A stretch of DNA of 64,000 nucleotides from contig CADAEH010000006.1 in NCBI GenBank assembly GCA_902786855.1, forward strand, positions 1-64,000, read 5' to 3'. The DNA comes from an uncultured Eubacteriales bacterium. Its GTDB lineage: Bacteria > Bacillota > Clostridia > Peptostreptococcales > Anaerovoracaceae. A model generated the notes under the pieces. The model was not told the origin of the DNA. It searched no databases and worked only from the letters and a program-made list of their open reading frames with translations. Shown here one piece after another: positions 14,694 through 23,597 of this stretch (positions within the stretch are counted from its first letter, which is position 1; every line of letters begins with the position of its first letter). Position numbers and translations under genes: made by a program.

Positions 14694-15974
14694 CTATTTC
14701 ACTTTGACGGTCTTTACTTTAGACCATGGGCCGTAGACTTTTTCTCCGTAAACGGTGTTGTAGGCGCGTACCATGATCTTATACGTCCCTTTCGGAACTC
14801 CGTAGAATGTTTTCGATTTAGTTTTCTTTTTGTAGTTTGCGTACCCGCAGTCTTCTCCATTCCCATCCACGACATGCAGCTGGTAACCTTTTGTATTTTT
14901 AGAGACTTTCTTCCATTTTACTGTAAACTTGCCCTTGCCGCCTTTTGCACTTTTTATTTTCACCCTTTTCGGTGTCGATTTTTTGCGATCAATGACCTTG
15001 ACGTTCACAGAGTAGTCGTGGCCTCTGTATTTAGCTGTCAGAGTGCCTTTGCCCTGTCTGAGACCTGTAACATTGCCTGCTGCATCCGTGGCTACAATGG
15101 TCTTATTATTGCTCTTCCAATTTCCTGCACTCATCAGACTGACTTCAAGCTTCTGATCAGAGTCCTCATCATCCATCAAAACACTTGAATACTTGGATAT
15201 CGCTTTGAGATAGACCTTTGTTTGCACACCTTTGTCAACAACGACTGACCGGCCGTTCAGTGCGGATACCATCGACGACTTGACCTCGATCACCTGCATA
15301 TATCTGCCTTTGACTCCGATCTGGGATTCGTCCAGGCCACTTCTTGTGGTGAGCAGTCCGCAGCCTGCGCCAAAATTGTAACCGGCAGGAACAAACGCAG
15401 CGATCGCGCAGTATTTATTAGCCGGATTGATCAGTGCGGCATAGTGCCCACCCCAGCCATAGTCACCTTTGAGCCAATAAGAATGTTCGATCATCCATAC
15501 GCCAATGCAATTGAATATATAGTTGTCTGCTGAATCAGTATTACTCCACGCCAGGATCTCTGTCCCCCCAAGTCCGTTGCGCATGAGGTCTCTTCCATTC
15601 GGACGGTCATGATCATCAAAAAGCGCTGCCTCTGCCGCTCTCGACTGAGCCATCCACTCAAGGTCGGACGACCATTTAACAGGTACATAATCGTTTACTG
15701 TAAGCTTTCTGCTGTGATTTCTCGGGTCTGTCTCACCTTTAGCGCATGCGTTATAGCGGATCTGATTGATCTTTTTCAGGATATCAGCCTTAGGCGAATA
15801 GCTGAAATCACCCTCAAGAAGCACGAATTCATTTCCTGCAGCAGGCGCTGACACTTCTGCGCCCCTCACACCTGTATATGCATAGCTTTCGCCGGTGAAA
15901 ACCAGCATGCCTGCCAGGATCACAAGTGCCAGACACGCTGCGAACAGCAATCCGTTAGTTTTCGCTTTACTCAT
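14694..15974 (-). CDS. Secreted CAP-domain protein with Ig-like and Fn3-like C-terminal domains
   Basis: A product of 426 residues. A signal peptide (about 1-33, ending near SYAYTG) is followed by a CAP/SCP-like domain at about 55-225: ILKKINQIRYNACAKG, WSSDLEWMAQSRAAEAALF, TEILAWSN and GHYAALINPANKYCAIAAF. A BIg2-like segment lies at about 240-330, and an Fn3-like segment (KRVKIKSAKGGKGKFTVKW, YQLHVV, YKIMVRAYN) at about 335-426. The tail is Lys-rich, which could stick to the cell wall; there is no LPxTG. The gene is spaced 29 bases from the racemase gene and 33 from the amidohydrolase. CAP functions in Clostridia are mostly unknown. Confidence 0.85.
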   Translation of the reverse strand: MSKAKTNGLLFAACLALVILAGMLVFTGESYAYTGVRGAEVSAPAAGNEFVLLEGDFSYSPKADILKKINQIRYNACAKGETDPRNHSRKLTVNDYVPVKWSSDLEWMAQSRAAEAALFDDHDRPNGRDLMRNGLGGTEILAWSNTDSADNYIFNCIGVWMIEHSYWLKGDYGWGGHYAALINPANKYCAIAAFVPAGYNFGAGCGLLTTRSGLDESQIGVKGRYMQVIEVKSSMVSALNGRSVVVDKGVQTKVYLKAISKYSSVLMDDEDSDQKLEVSLMSAGNWKSNNKTIVATDAAGNVTGLRQGKGTLTAKYRGHDYSVNVKVIDRKKSTPKRVKIKSAKGGKGKFTVKWKKVSKNTKGYQLHVVDGNGEDCGYANYKKKTKSKTFYGVPKGTYKIMVRAYNTVYGEKVYGPWSKVKTVKVK

Positions 15975-16003
15975 GACTTCTCTCCTTTTTTCCGGTTTTT
16001 ATA

Positions 16004-16675
16004 TTATCTGAGTCCTGTCATAGCGCTGAACATCTCGTCTGCAGGGTCAATAACAGGGATGCTGCAGAGCTTATCGACTTCTTCTCTGAGATACGGAAAG
16101 TGCGTACATCCGAAAATCAGCGCTTCACATCCGCATGCTTCCACATATTTTATAAAGTGAGCAATTCCGCACTTCTCTACTATTTCTTCAGGCGGCAATC
16201 CTGTTTCTATGGCACTTACTATGGCCATATTGCCTGATCCTATGACATATATGTCAGGGTTGGTCTCCATCAGGGCCTTCTCAATATTATGAGAAGAAAG
16301 GTTGTTAGCAGCGATTACGCCGACCCTGCTGTATTTCTGCCCAAGACTCTTGTATATCTGAAGCGGGGTGTATACTTTCACGCCCTTTTCAGCAGCATAA
16401 GGTTCAAAGTCGAATGCCCCCGAAAGCGAGTTGCAGTAGATGAAGAAGTCTTCTATCCCGTCTTCAATGGCAGGGTCGAATATCTCATCCATCCTGCGCC
16501 TCTTGTTCTCATAATCTGAGTACTGGAATCTTACCTGCGCGTCGCAGTCCTCTGCCGCAGGCCTGTATATGGGCTTGCAGACAGGAGTACAGTATTCTGC
16601 GCTCCTCTTCTCGAGATAGTCTACGCCCATTTTCGTATCCACCGGCGTCCCGGCTATTACTACAGTTTTGATCAT
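16004..16675 (-). CDS. Aspartate/glutamate racemase family protein
   Basis: The start MIKTVVIAGTPVD at 16673-16675 is chosen for its AGAGGA site; the longer frame is unlikely. The product is 223 residues. The two catalytic cysteine motifs of the Asp/Glu racemase superfamily are present: FIYCNSLSGA (C81) and IFGCTHFPYL (C about 194). The N-terminus TVVIAGTPVDTKMGVDYL differs from the MurI pattern DSGxGG, so this is more likely a broad-specificity amino-acid or aspartate racemase than the essential glutamate racemase. Cytoplasmic. It lies between a cyclophilin lipoprotein and a CAP protein in one orientation with gaps under 50 bases. Confidence 0.75.
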   Translation of the reverse strand: MIKTVVIAGTPVDTKMGVDYLEKRSAEYCTPVCKPIYRPAAEDCDAQVRFQYSDYENKRRRMDEIFDPAIEDGIEDFFIYCNSLSGAFDFEPYAAEKGVKVYTPLQIYKSLGQKYSRVGVIAANNLSSHNIEKALMETNPDIYVIGSGNMAIVSAIETGLPPEEIVEKCGIAHFIKYVEACGCEALIFGCTHFPYLREEVDKLCSIPVIDPADEMFSAMTGLR

Positions 16676-16724
16676 CCCGGTCCTCTCTTCCCGTCCATTT
16701 ATCGAAAAGCATTGTGTAACTGTA

Positions 16725-17378
16725 CTAATCAATGATCTTAACAGTTACGATAACAGGCTGGTCTTCCGGTGCAATGGTGCCGTTGTCATCGAGAGGCTTT
16801 GCGTCTGCAGCTATTTTGTCTGCTACATCCTGACCCTCTGTCACATGTCCGAAAGCGGCATACTGTCCGTCGAGGAAATCTGAATCCGCAACAGTAATGA
16901 AGAACTGTGAGCTCGCACTGTCAGGATCCTGCGCTCTTGCCATGGAAATGACTCCCTTTACATGAGAGATATTGTTTTCCACACCGTTCATGGCAAATTC
17001 TCCCTTGATATTCTTGTCTGATCCGCCCATTCCGGTGCCGAGCGGGTCTCCGCCCTGGATCATGAACCCGTCCATGATCCTGTGGAATGTCAGTCCGTCA
17101 TAGAAACCGTTATTCGCCAGATCCATGAAGTTCTGCACAGTGATAGGTGCCGTGTCTCCGTCGAGCTCCAGTTTGATGGTACCGTAGTCTTTGATCTCGA
17201 TCTCGGCATGATGGATCCCAATCGGTTCAGCTGCCGGCTCTGCTGCAGGCTCTTCAGTCTGCACTTCAGGTTCCGGTGCCGGCTCTTCTTCAGCGCTTCC
17301 GCCTCCGCATCCGGCAAAAGTCAAGACCATAGCTGCGATCAGCATCAGTATTCCCGTGATTCTTACTAATTTCTTCAT
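16725..17378 (-). CDS. Cyclophilin-type peptidyl-prolyl isomerase lipoprotein
   Basis: A product of 217 residues. A lipoprotein signal with lipobox LTFAGC (C about 24) is followed by a Pro/Glu-rich linker to about 53, then a cyclophilin domain: ITVQNFMDLANNGFYDGLTF, HRIMDGFMIQGGDPLGTG, GVISMARAQDPDSASSQFFI and YAAFGHVTEGQDV. The catalytic Arg (FHRI) and the QGGD and SSQFFI motifs are intact. It is expected to catalyse proline isomerisation in secreted proteins outside the membrane. It is first in a run of genes for surface proteins (CAP protein downstream). The 129-base gap to the nucleotidase gene is AT-rich and may hold its promoter. Confidence 0.9.
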   Translation of the reverse strand: MKKLVRITGILMLIAAMVLTFAGCGGGSAEEEPAPEPEVQTEEPAAEPAAEPIGIHHAEIEIKDYGTIKLELDGDTAPITVQNFMDLANNGFYDGLTFHRIMDGFMIQGGDPLGTGMGGSDKNIKGEFAMNGVENNISHVKGVISMARAQDPDSASSQFFITVADSDFLDGQYAAFGHVTEGQDVADKIAADAKPLDDNGTIAPEDQPVIVTVKIID

Positions 17379-17507
17379 TTCTTCTCTCCTGATTTATTTT
17401 TTTGATATTAAATTCTTTCTTATTTATATGCCTATTATATATGTCAGTATTTATTACTTCATTATTATTATAACTATGATCATTCCTTCAATATCAGGAA
17501 CATTTCG

Positions 17508-19541
17508 CTATGCAGCTTCGTTGCACCATTCCTGCCATGCCTTTACGGTTTCCGGTCCGAGCTTTCCGTCCTCAGTGATCCCAAGGAACTTCTGCATCGC
17601 TCTTGTCGTCTCAGGGCCCCAGATCCCGTCTTCTTCTGCTCCGACTTTCTTCTGGATCGCCCTGACCGTATCCGGTCCGAGCAGGCCATCTTCCTCTTCA
17701 GACAAAGCTTTCTGTGTTGCCTGTGTTGTCAATGGACCCCACTTACCGTCTGCGGCAAGGTCAGTGCTTGCAGCTGCAGGCTCTGACACCTGTGCTTTAC
17801 TGCCGTCAGCTTCTGTCTGCTCAGCATTATCCGCCGCGTTGGCATCTGCTGCGATAATGTGGATCCTTCCGGCTGCATCTGCATACTCTTCGCCAATGAC
17901 ACCTTTGAGCTTCTTTTCCAGATATTCACTCACAGCATCGTCCATAAGCATTCCGGTATCGATATTCGATGACGCACTTTTGAATCCATAGTACGTATCC
18001 CCTCCGTTAGCAAGGAAATCAATCGTGAGCACCTTGTATTTTGCATCTTTATCGAAAGGTTTGCCGTTGATATTGTTGATCGTGACTCTCTGTATGCTTG
18101 CAGGCCCGAAAAATGTCGATCCCGGAAAAGTTTCAGGCTGGGCATCATACGCCTTGGTCGTATCTATGGTGTAATCTATGCCTTCTACCTGCGGGAATCC
18201 CCCTATAGGTTCCGGGGTCGCGAATGTCGATGCTTCAAGAACATTAAGCAGTTCCTCTCCCGTTACTTCTATGATCGCGATAGAGTTGCCAAACGGCCAC
18301 ACTGTATTAAGATCTTTTTTCGATATGTCGCCCTTGTGGATCCATTCTCTGTTTCCCCCGCCGTTGAGCACTACCACAACGCTGTCAGGGTCTTCTTTCA
18401 GCTCATCGATATTCTCAAAAGCATACCATTTTAATGCATCTGTGGCAAAGTCTCCGAGATTGGTCTCACCGTCGCGGTTGCCGTTGGTAAAAGGAGCTAC
18501 TGTAGACGCAGCATCAACGGCTCCGTTGAGCTCGACTTTTGATTCACCCAGCTTGTATGCGTAGGCACCGTCAACCTCAGCCATGATCACATGAGCTTCT
18601 TTGAGGACGTCTTCATTGACATAGGAATCTTCAGTCACAGGATAAAGCCCTCTGGTCTCGAATTTCTTAGTCGCTTCATCTATCACCGCAACACCGATAT
18701 ACTTGAATTTTGTTCCGGTCTGCATGATCGGCTCGCCGTTTTCGCCTTCATCCATTACAGTATGCGAGTGACCGTCAAGAATAAGATCTATACCTTCAGT
18801 ATTTTTATAGAGGTCGTATGACATATACGGCTCGCTTTCAGGATCAACGCCGAGATGAGTAAGACTGACTATGACATCCGCTCCGTCAGCCTTAAGTTCA
18901 TCGATGCACTGCTGCGCCTTCTGATAAAATGTTACCTTCGTCTTATCATCGTTGAATTCATACCCCTGCATGGACTTCGGGTTGCTTTTCGTCATGGTCT
19001 CAGGAGTGTCCATCCCGAAAAAGCCTACCCTGACGCCGCCGGATTCGATGATCGCAGTATCATCAAAGATGTCCTTACCGTCCGACTTAGCAAAAACATC
19101 AGCACATATGACCTTGAAACTGGCATCCTTCAAAATATTCAGCATATTTTCTGCAGTGTAGTCAAATTCATGATTACCGATCGTGGCGACATCATATCCC
19201 GCCTTGTTCATCATCCTGACTGCCGACTTGCCCTTGTAGAAATTCACATAAGGACCGCCCTGCATATAATCGCCGCTGTCAGCCATGATCACATGAGCTC
19301 CGCGTTTTTCGAGCTCATCTCTGAGCCCTGCAATATTTGCATAGCCCACTATGTTTCCATGAACATCGTTGGATTGCAGTATGACCGTTTTGCCCGTGTA
19401 ATCATCAGCCAGCTCATACGGCTCCACCGTCTCTTCAGCAATTGCATATGCCGGAGTACTCATCATCACAGTTGAAATAAGCGCGAGCAGAAGTGCCATG
19501 AGCAAAGCCAGCCAATGTTTTATCCTGATCTCTGTTTTCAT
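17508..19541 (-). CDS. Secreted 5'-nucleotidase/cyclic phosphodiesterase with peptidoglycan-binding repeats
   Basis: A product of 677 residues. A signal peptide (about 1-35) is followed by a metallophosphatase domain: ILQSNDVHGNI, MADSGDYMQGG, TIGNHEFDY and LDGHSHTVM supply the D-x-H, GD, GNHE and GHxH metal ligands. The C-terminal 5'-nucleotidase substrate domain follows (GGGNREWIHKGDIS, WPFGNSIAIIEV). After an Ala-rich linker come four peptidoglycan-binding type-1 repeats of the form DGxxGPxTxxAxQ (about 597-673). UshA/YfkN-type enzymes hydrolyse nucleotides outside the cell to recover nucleosides and phosphate. Wall attachment here seems non-covalent through the repeats. It has its own promoter at 19597-19624. 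Confidence 0.9.
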   Translation of the reverse strand: MKTEIRIKHWLALLMALLLALISTVMMSTPAYAIAEETVEPYELADDYTGKTVILQSNDVHGNIVGYANIAGLRDELEKRGAHVIMADSGDYMQGGPYVNFYKGKSAVRMMNKAGYDVATIGNHEFDYTAENMLNILKDASFKVICADVFAKSDGKDIFDDTAIIESGGVRVGFFGMDTPETMTKSNPKSMQGYEFNDDKTKVTFYQKAQQCIDELKADGADVIVSLTHLGVDPESEPYMSYDLYKNTEGIDLILDGHSHTVMDEGENGEPIMQTGTKFKYIGVAVIDEATKKFETRGLYPVTEDSYVNEDVLKEAHVIMAEVDGAYAYKLGESKVELNGAVDAASTVAPFTNGNRDGETNLGDFATDALKWYAFENIDELKEDPDSVVVVLNGGGNREWIHKGDISKKDLNTVWPFGNSIAIIEVTGEELLNVLEASTFATPEPIGGFPQVEGIDYTIDTTKAYDAQPETFPGSTFFGPASIQRVTINNINGKPFDKDAKYKVLTIDFLANGGDTYYGFKSASSNIDTGMLMDDAVSEYLEKKLKGVIGEEYADAAGRIHIIAADANAADNAEQTEADGSKAQVSEPAAASTDLAADGKWGPLTTQATQKALSEEEDGLLGPDTVRAIQKKVGAEEDGIWGPETTRAMQKFLGITEDGKLGPETVKAWQEWCNEAA

Positions 19542-19596
19542 CTGACAATCCTCTTATTGATAGCATTCCCTTCAGAAATAACTTTTCCTTTCATTA

Positions 19597-19624
19597 ATTA
19601 TACGCTAAGACTCACAATTAACAA
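19597..19624 (-). promoter_or_regulatory. Promoter of the secreted 5'-nucleotidase gene
   Basis: On the minus strand TTGTTA (19619-19624), 16 bases, TATAAT (19597-19602), about 55 bases before the start codon. Confidence 0.6.
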
Positions 19625-20013
19625 GCCAGACAAACAACAAGAATGCAAATGCGTAACAACAGGTCTGAGCGTGGAAATAGTATAGTTTTATATTAATTCC
19701 AACTAATACAGGAAATATCTCTACTATATGCTTGAAGTGAAACCTTAGGTGGATTATTATTCTAAAAGTTGAAGAGAGTTTCTTTCAGGCAAGGACTCAA
19801 AGTACAGATAAATTTTGGTGCGAGCTTGCTGGAGCTTTGCTCGTGATTGAATCATAGAATCAATAGCGCTAAAGCATTAATAAAAAGATGTAAAGAGTGC
19901 TTATAAGTATAGAAGCTCAAAAGTGGTTTTCTGTTAGCCATAGCATATTTATATTAGAGTTTATCTGTATTATCAGAACCAAATTTGTAAAACCGGAAAG
20001 GAAAATAAAATAC
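19625..20013. other. AT-rich intergenic region between divergent genes
   Basis: No gene or RNA is supported. A hairpin of GAGC and GCTC arms lies near 19823-19843. The region should hold the promoter of the CPBP gene, but no convincing -35/-10 pair was found. Confidence 0.3.
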
Positions 20014-21099
20014 ATGAATGAGATACAATTTAAGGAACGTAAATTTAAGGGCAATAATATAATCTGGATCCTGTTCCTGATCATTGCTCTGTATGTGGTC
20101 GCCGCCTCTATTTTTCAGGAGAAATTCACGACTTTTCTTTTGACTCTCCGCGACTGGTCGTCGTCGATGTATTTCATTCTGGAATATTATACTGCAGTAC
20201 TTGCGTCCATCATATTTCTGGCGGTCGTACTGCTTGTCATCAGGAAGAATCACTTCATCCTGAGATCATTCCTGCCTGCAGGCAGAAAGAAAGAAATACA
20301 GGTAAAAGTAATTGAAGACACTTATATCGCCCCGAATAACAATACAGTCAAGATGCTGCTGATCGGTCTCCTTCTCGGATTCCTGACCAATTTCACATGC
20401 ATCCTGTGCGCACTGGCTCACGGAGACATCAAGCTTTATTTTGATTTCAGCGCCAACCAGATACCTGTACTGCTGTTCGCTCTCCTGTCGGTGTTCTTCC
20501 AGAGCACTTCAGAAGAGCTGTGGTGCAGAGGCTATTTATATGAGAGGCTCAATATCCACTATCCTCTCTGGGTAGCTGTTGTTGTCAACGGTGTGTTCTT
20601 CGGACTGCTGCACATATTCAATGACGGTGTAAGCCCGATGGCGATCATAGGCATCATCATCTGCGGTTTTTCTTATTCACTTGTCCGCTGGTACACAGGC
20701 AGCATCTGGATCTGCATGGGAATCCACACCATGTGGAATTTCACCCAGAATTTCCTGTTCGGTCTGCCTAACAGCGGTCTTGTTTCGGAAATGTCTGTAT
20801 TCCACCTGGATGCGGCAACCGGTACAAGCAGCCTTATCTATGACTATGGCTTCGGAGTGGAAGCCGCTATCCCGGCTCTGCTTGTTGATGCCGCACTCGG
20901 GATCGGTGCACTGCTTCTCGCAAAAAGAGATGGTAGACTTGGTGAGCTTACCATGAGCTATGAGAAAAGAGCTGCAGCTCAGAAAACTGCTGCCATTGAA
21001 GATAACGCAGATGCAGGTCAGCCGGCTGCCGGCACTGAAGAGAATCAAGCCGCAGCTCAGCAGGCTGCTATAGCAGAAGATAATACGACCGCAGAATAA
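20014..21099 (+). CDS. CPBP family intramembrane metalloprotease (CAAX/Abi type)
   Basis: The start MNEIQFKERK (20014-20016) has AAAGGAAAA upstream; a longer frame from 19897 lacks a site. The product is 361 residues with about eight hydrophobic segments. The CPBP motifs are present: TSEELWCRGYLYERL (EExxxR), FFGLLHIFND (FxxxH) and MGIHTMWNFTQN (the H-x3-N/B-type motif). The last 40 residues are a soluble Ala/Gln/Glu-rich tail (AAQQAAIAEDNTTAE). Bacterial members are implicated in bacteriocin self-immunity or processing of membrane proteins; the substrate here is unknown. It lies 38 bases before an EamA transporter gene and is probably cotranscribed with it. Confidence 0.85.
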   Translation: MNEIQFKERKFKGNNIIWILFLIIALYVVAASIFQEKFTTFLLTLRDWSSSMYFILEYYTAVLASIIFLAVVLLVIRKNHFILRSFLPAGRKKEIQVKVIEDTYIAPNNNTVKMLLIGLLLGFLTNFTCILCALAHGDIKLYFDFSANQIPVLLFALLSVFFQSTSEELWCRGYLYERLNIHYPLWVAVVVNGVFFGLLHIFNDGVSPMAIIGIIICGFSYSLVRWYTGSIWICMGIHTMWNFTQNFLFGLPNSGLVSEMSVFHLDAATGTSSLIYDYGFGVEAAIPALLVDAALGIGALLLAKRDGRLGELTMSYEKRAAAQKTAAIEDNADAGQPAAGTEENQAAAQQAAIAEDNTTAE

Positions 21100-21137
21100 A
21101 ATACTGCAGTCAATCAATAAGGAGCATTCAAAAGAGA

Positions 21138-22031
21138 ATGAGCGATCGCGCAAAGGGCAATACCGCCCTGCTTCTGACAGCAATAGTATGGGGCTCGGGA
21201 TTCGTTGCACAGCGTCTGGGCAATGAGATCCTGCCCCCGATGTCATTCAACTCGATCCGCCAGATAATGGCGGGTTTTGTTCTGTTGCCTGTATTGGCTG
21301 TGAGCCTGCGCTCCAGCGGATACCTCTCGCGTGAAAAGTCCTCAGCATCTCAGATCAGCTACAGGCGGCGCAAAGCTCTGATCGGCGGTCTCATCTGTGG
21401 TCTTTTCATGCTTACGGGCAGCATGCTCCAGCAGATAGGCCTCGTGACGCTTTCGGCAGGCAAGTCCGGATTTATTTCTTCTATATATATAGTATTCGTG
21501 CCGATCTTCAGCGTGATACTCGGCAACCATATTAAGCGCCGCTCGGTATTCTGTGTCGTTATGGCTATGGTAGGTTTTGGTGTGATGAGTCTGCAGGGAG
21601 GCCTCGGCTCAGTCACTGCCGGCGACTGGCTTACCCTTCTCTCCGCGGCATCATTTGCAGCCCAGATAGTAGCTGTGAACAACTTCCTTGACCGTAACAA
21701 CGATATCCTGCTTTCCGTCATCCAGATGTTCTTCTGCGGGATAGTGGGCTTTGTTATTGCTTTTTTCGTCGAACATCCTCAGCTCGGTGCGGTCATAGAA
21801 GGTCTGCCGCTGCTGCTCTATATGACATTTTTCCCGACAGCAGCAGGATTCACGCTGCAGATCATTGGGCAGAAGTATACGGATTCATCTTCGGCGGCGC
21901 TTATCATGAGCCTTGAATCAGTTTTCGCTCTTATTTTCGGAATGCTTTTCCTGCACGAGATGATGAGCCTCAGGGAAGCTATAGGCGCTATGATCATATT
22001 CGCCGCCACCCTTATAGGACAGAGGGAATGA
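21138..22031 (+). CDS. EamA/DMT family transporter
   Basis: A product of 297 residues with ten hydrophobic segments in two repeats of five. It begins GNTALLLTAIVWGSGFVAQR, typical of the first EamA domain, and its second repeat ends with SLESVFALIFGMLFLHE, typical of the ninth and tenth helices. EamA proteins export amino acids or other metabolites by proton exchange; the substrate is unknown. It follows the CPBP gene by 38 bases and ends at a strong hairpin (22048-22091). A paralogue is at 52468-53382. Confidence 0.9.
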   Translation: MSDRAKGNTALLLTAIVWGSGFVAQRLGNEILPPMSFNSIRQIMAGFVLLPVLAVSLRSSGYLSREKSSASQISYRRRKALIGGLICGLFMLTGSMLQQIGLVTLSAGKSGFISSIYIVFVPIFSVILGNHIKRRSVFCVVMAMVGFGVMSLQGGLGSVTAGDWLTLLSAASFAAQIVAVNNFLDRNNDILLSVIQMFFCGIVGFVIAFFVEHPQLGAVIEGLPLLLYMTFFPTAAGFTLQIIGQKYTDSSSAALIMSLESVFALIFGMLFLHEMMSLREAIGAMIIFAATLIGQRE

Positions 22032-22047
22032 ATCGCGGTATGCGTGA

Positions 22048-22091
22048 AGGCAAAAATGCGATCCCGCAGACGAGGACCAGCATTTTTGCCT
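22048..22091 (+). terminator. Terminator-like hairpin after the EamA gene
   Basis: AGGCAAAAATGC (22048-22059) pairs perfectly over 12 bp with GCATTTTTGCCT (22080-22091). The T-run is inside the 3' arm, so it may be partly a protective stem. Confidence 0.65.
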
Positions 22092-22122
22092 ATACGCACC
22101 CCGTGATTTTTCAATATTTTCC

Positions 22123-22151
22123 TTGACTTCCGGGCGCTTCGCGAATATACT
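22123..22151 (+). promoter_or_regulatory. Promoter of the rplM-rpsI operon
   Basis: TTGACT (22123-22128), a spacer of exactly 17, TATACT (22146-22151): a near-consensus sigma-A promoter as expected for ribosomal protein genes. Confidence 0.85.
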
Positions 22152-22157
22152 GATTGG

Positions 22158-22436
22158 GCGTGTGCAAATGCGCATTTTTCGCCGTTTAGCCTCAATCGGC
22201 AAGCGGACGTGAGGCAGGCAGTTTTGCCGGCAGCTTCACAGCTAATAATTTATTACTAGTTATGCCGAAAGCGCTTTCTGAGGGCGGTCATGAGACCGAC
22301 AGCAGAGATCTTAGTAGGCGGACCGAAAAAGTTTCAGGCTCACGATCAGCACGGACGCGGAGCAAGTGTTTTACGCAGCAGAGTACCTCGCTGTAATGAG
22401 CTGATATGAAATCAAGTAGGTAGAAAGGAAAACGAA
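22158..22436 (+). promoter_or_regulatory. Long leader of the rplM-rpsI operon
   Basis: About 280 bases of untranslated RNA separate the promoter from ATG 22437. It contains GC-rich segments able to pair (for instance GTGAG near 22210 with CTTCAC near 22236) and no start codon with a ribosome binding site before GAAAGGAAAACGAA. Autogenous control of L13 operons through leader RNA is known in Bacillota, but I could not match the established L13 leader consensus. Confidence 0.45.
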
Positions 22437-22865
22437 ATGAAGTCTTACATCGCTAAGCCATCAGATATCGACCGCAAGTGGTACGTTATCGATGCAGAAG
22501 GCAAGACTCTCGGAAAGCTCGCAGTTGAAGCAGCTATGATCCTGAGAGGAAAGAAGAAGCCGATCTACACTCCTCACATCGATACAGGTGACTACGTCAT
22601 CGTTATCAACGCTGAGAAGGTAGCAGTAACAGGCAAGAAGGAAACTGACAAGGTCTATAAGAGACATTCCGGTTATCCGGGCGGACTCAAAGAGACTACT
22701 CTCGGTGAGATGAGAGCTAAGAAGCCTGAAGAGATCATCATCCACGCAGTAAGAGGAATGATGCCAAAGGGCAAGCTCGGACGTCAGATGTTCAAGAAGC
22801 TTAAGGTTTATGCAGGCCCTGAGCACCCACATGCAGCTCAGAAGCCGGAAGTATGGAATTTCTAG
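22437..22865 (+). CDS. rplM: 50S ribosomal protein L13
   Basis: A product of 142 residues, standard length. Recognised by [46 protein letters not shown] and the signature [20 protein letters not shown], ending [12 protein letters not shown]. It binds 23S rRNA early in large-subunit assembly. It forms the conserved rplM-rpsI pair with S9, 17 bases downstream, and is driven by the strong promoter at 22123-22151. Codon use is biased as expected for a highly expressed gene. Confidence 0.98.
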   Translation: MKSYIAKPSDIDRKWYVIDAEGKTLGKLAVEAAMILRGKKKPIYTPHIDTGDYVIVINAEKVAVTGKKETDKVYKRHSGYPGGLKETTLGEMRAKKPEEIIIHAVRGMMPKGKLGRQMFKKLKVYAGPEHPHAAQKPEVWNF

Positions 22866-22882
22866 GAAAGGAGGATTAAGAA

Positions 22883-23281
22883 ATGGCAAAGACTATGTAT
22901 CAGGCAACAGGCAGAAGAAAGTCATCAGTAGCCAGAGTAAGACTTCTCCCTGGTGCTGGAAATATCATCATCAACAAGAGAGACATCGACACATACTTTG
23001 GCGAGAAGGATATCGTCAAGAATGAAGTCAAGAGACCTCTCGAGCTGACAGGAACCATGGGAAGCTTCGATGTTATCGCTTCCGTAAAGGGCGGCGGCTT
23101 CACAGGTCAGGCAGGCGCACTCAGACACGGTATCGCAAGAGCACTGTGCGAAGTTGACGCTGAGGCTTACAGACCAATGCTCAAGGCAGCAGGCTTCCTG
23201 ACAAGAGACCCAAGAATGAAAGAGCGTAAAAAGCCAGGTCTCAAGAAGGCAAGAAGAGCAAGCCAGTTCTCCAAGAGATAA
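22883..23281 (+). CDS. rpsI: 30S ribosomal protein S9
   Basis: A product of 132 residues with AAAGGAGG before the ATG. Diagnostic features are [17 protein letters not shown] at the start, the central [20 protein letters not shown], and the basic C-terminus [17 protein letters not shown] whose last residues reach the P-site tRNA. It is the second gene of the rplM-rpsI operon and is followed by a strong terminator. Confidence 0.98.
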   Translation: MAKTMYQATGRRKSSVARVRLLPGAGNIIINKRDIDTYFGEKDIVKNEVKRPLELTGTMGSFDVIASVKGGGFTGQAGALRHGIARALCEVDAEAYRPMLKAAGFLTRDPRMKERKKPGLKKARRASQFSKR

Positions 23282-23332
23282 TTGCAGAGCTGCAATTGCT
23301 TGCAGGCTTTCAACGACTCTCGATACAGAGAC

Positions 23333-23387
23333 AGAAATACAGGGATGTTTTTCGGAAAACCGGGAAACATCTCTGTTTCTTTTTTTG
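23333..23387 (+). terminator. Terminator of the rplM-rpsI operon
   Basis: GAAA-ACAGGGATGTTT pairs with AAACATCTCTGTTTC around a 14-base loop and is followed by a run of seven Ts. Confidence 0.9.
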
Positions 23388-23467
23388 GCGAATCATACCA
23401 GCTGCCCCATTCGACCGGGATGTACTAAAAACAGCAGCAGAGAATACATAATATTTTTATCCTGTGA

Positions 23468-23496
23468 TTTACTTCACATTAATGAAATGGTATCTT
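23468..23496 (+). promoter_or_regulatory. Probable promoter of the C11 peptidase gene
   Basis: TTTACT (23468-23473), 17 bases, TATCTT (23491-23496). A hairpin GTGAC/GTCAC (about 23508-23535) lies in the leader before the GGGAG ribosome binding site. Confidence 0.45.
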
Positions 23497-23597
23497 GAAT
23501 GTGTAGGTGACTGCGGAAAAATATCCCCGTCACATTTGGAACATATCTCAGCACGATCAGATGACATTTACCACCACTTAAGGGAGCGGGATAGATT

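Noticed and set aside
16004-16732. Longer start for the racemase gene
   Set aside because: The first 19 residues are unlike the family and overlap the end of the cyclophilin gene; MIKTVVIAG at 16675 is preceded by AGAGGA.
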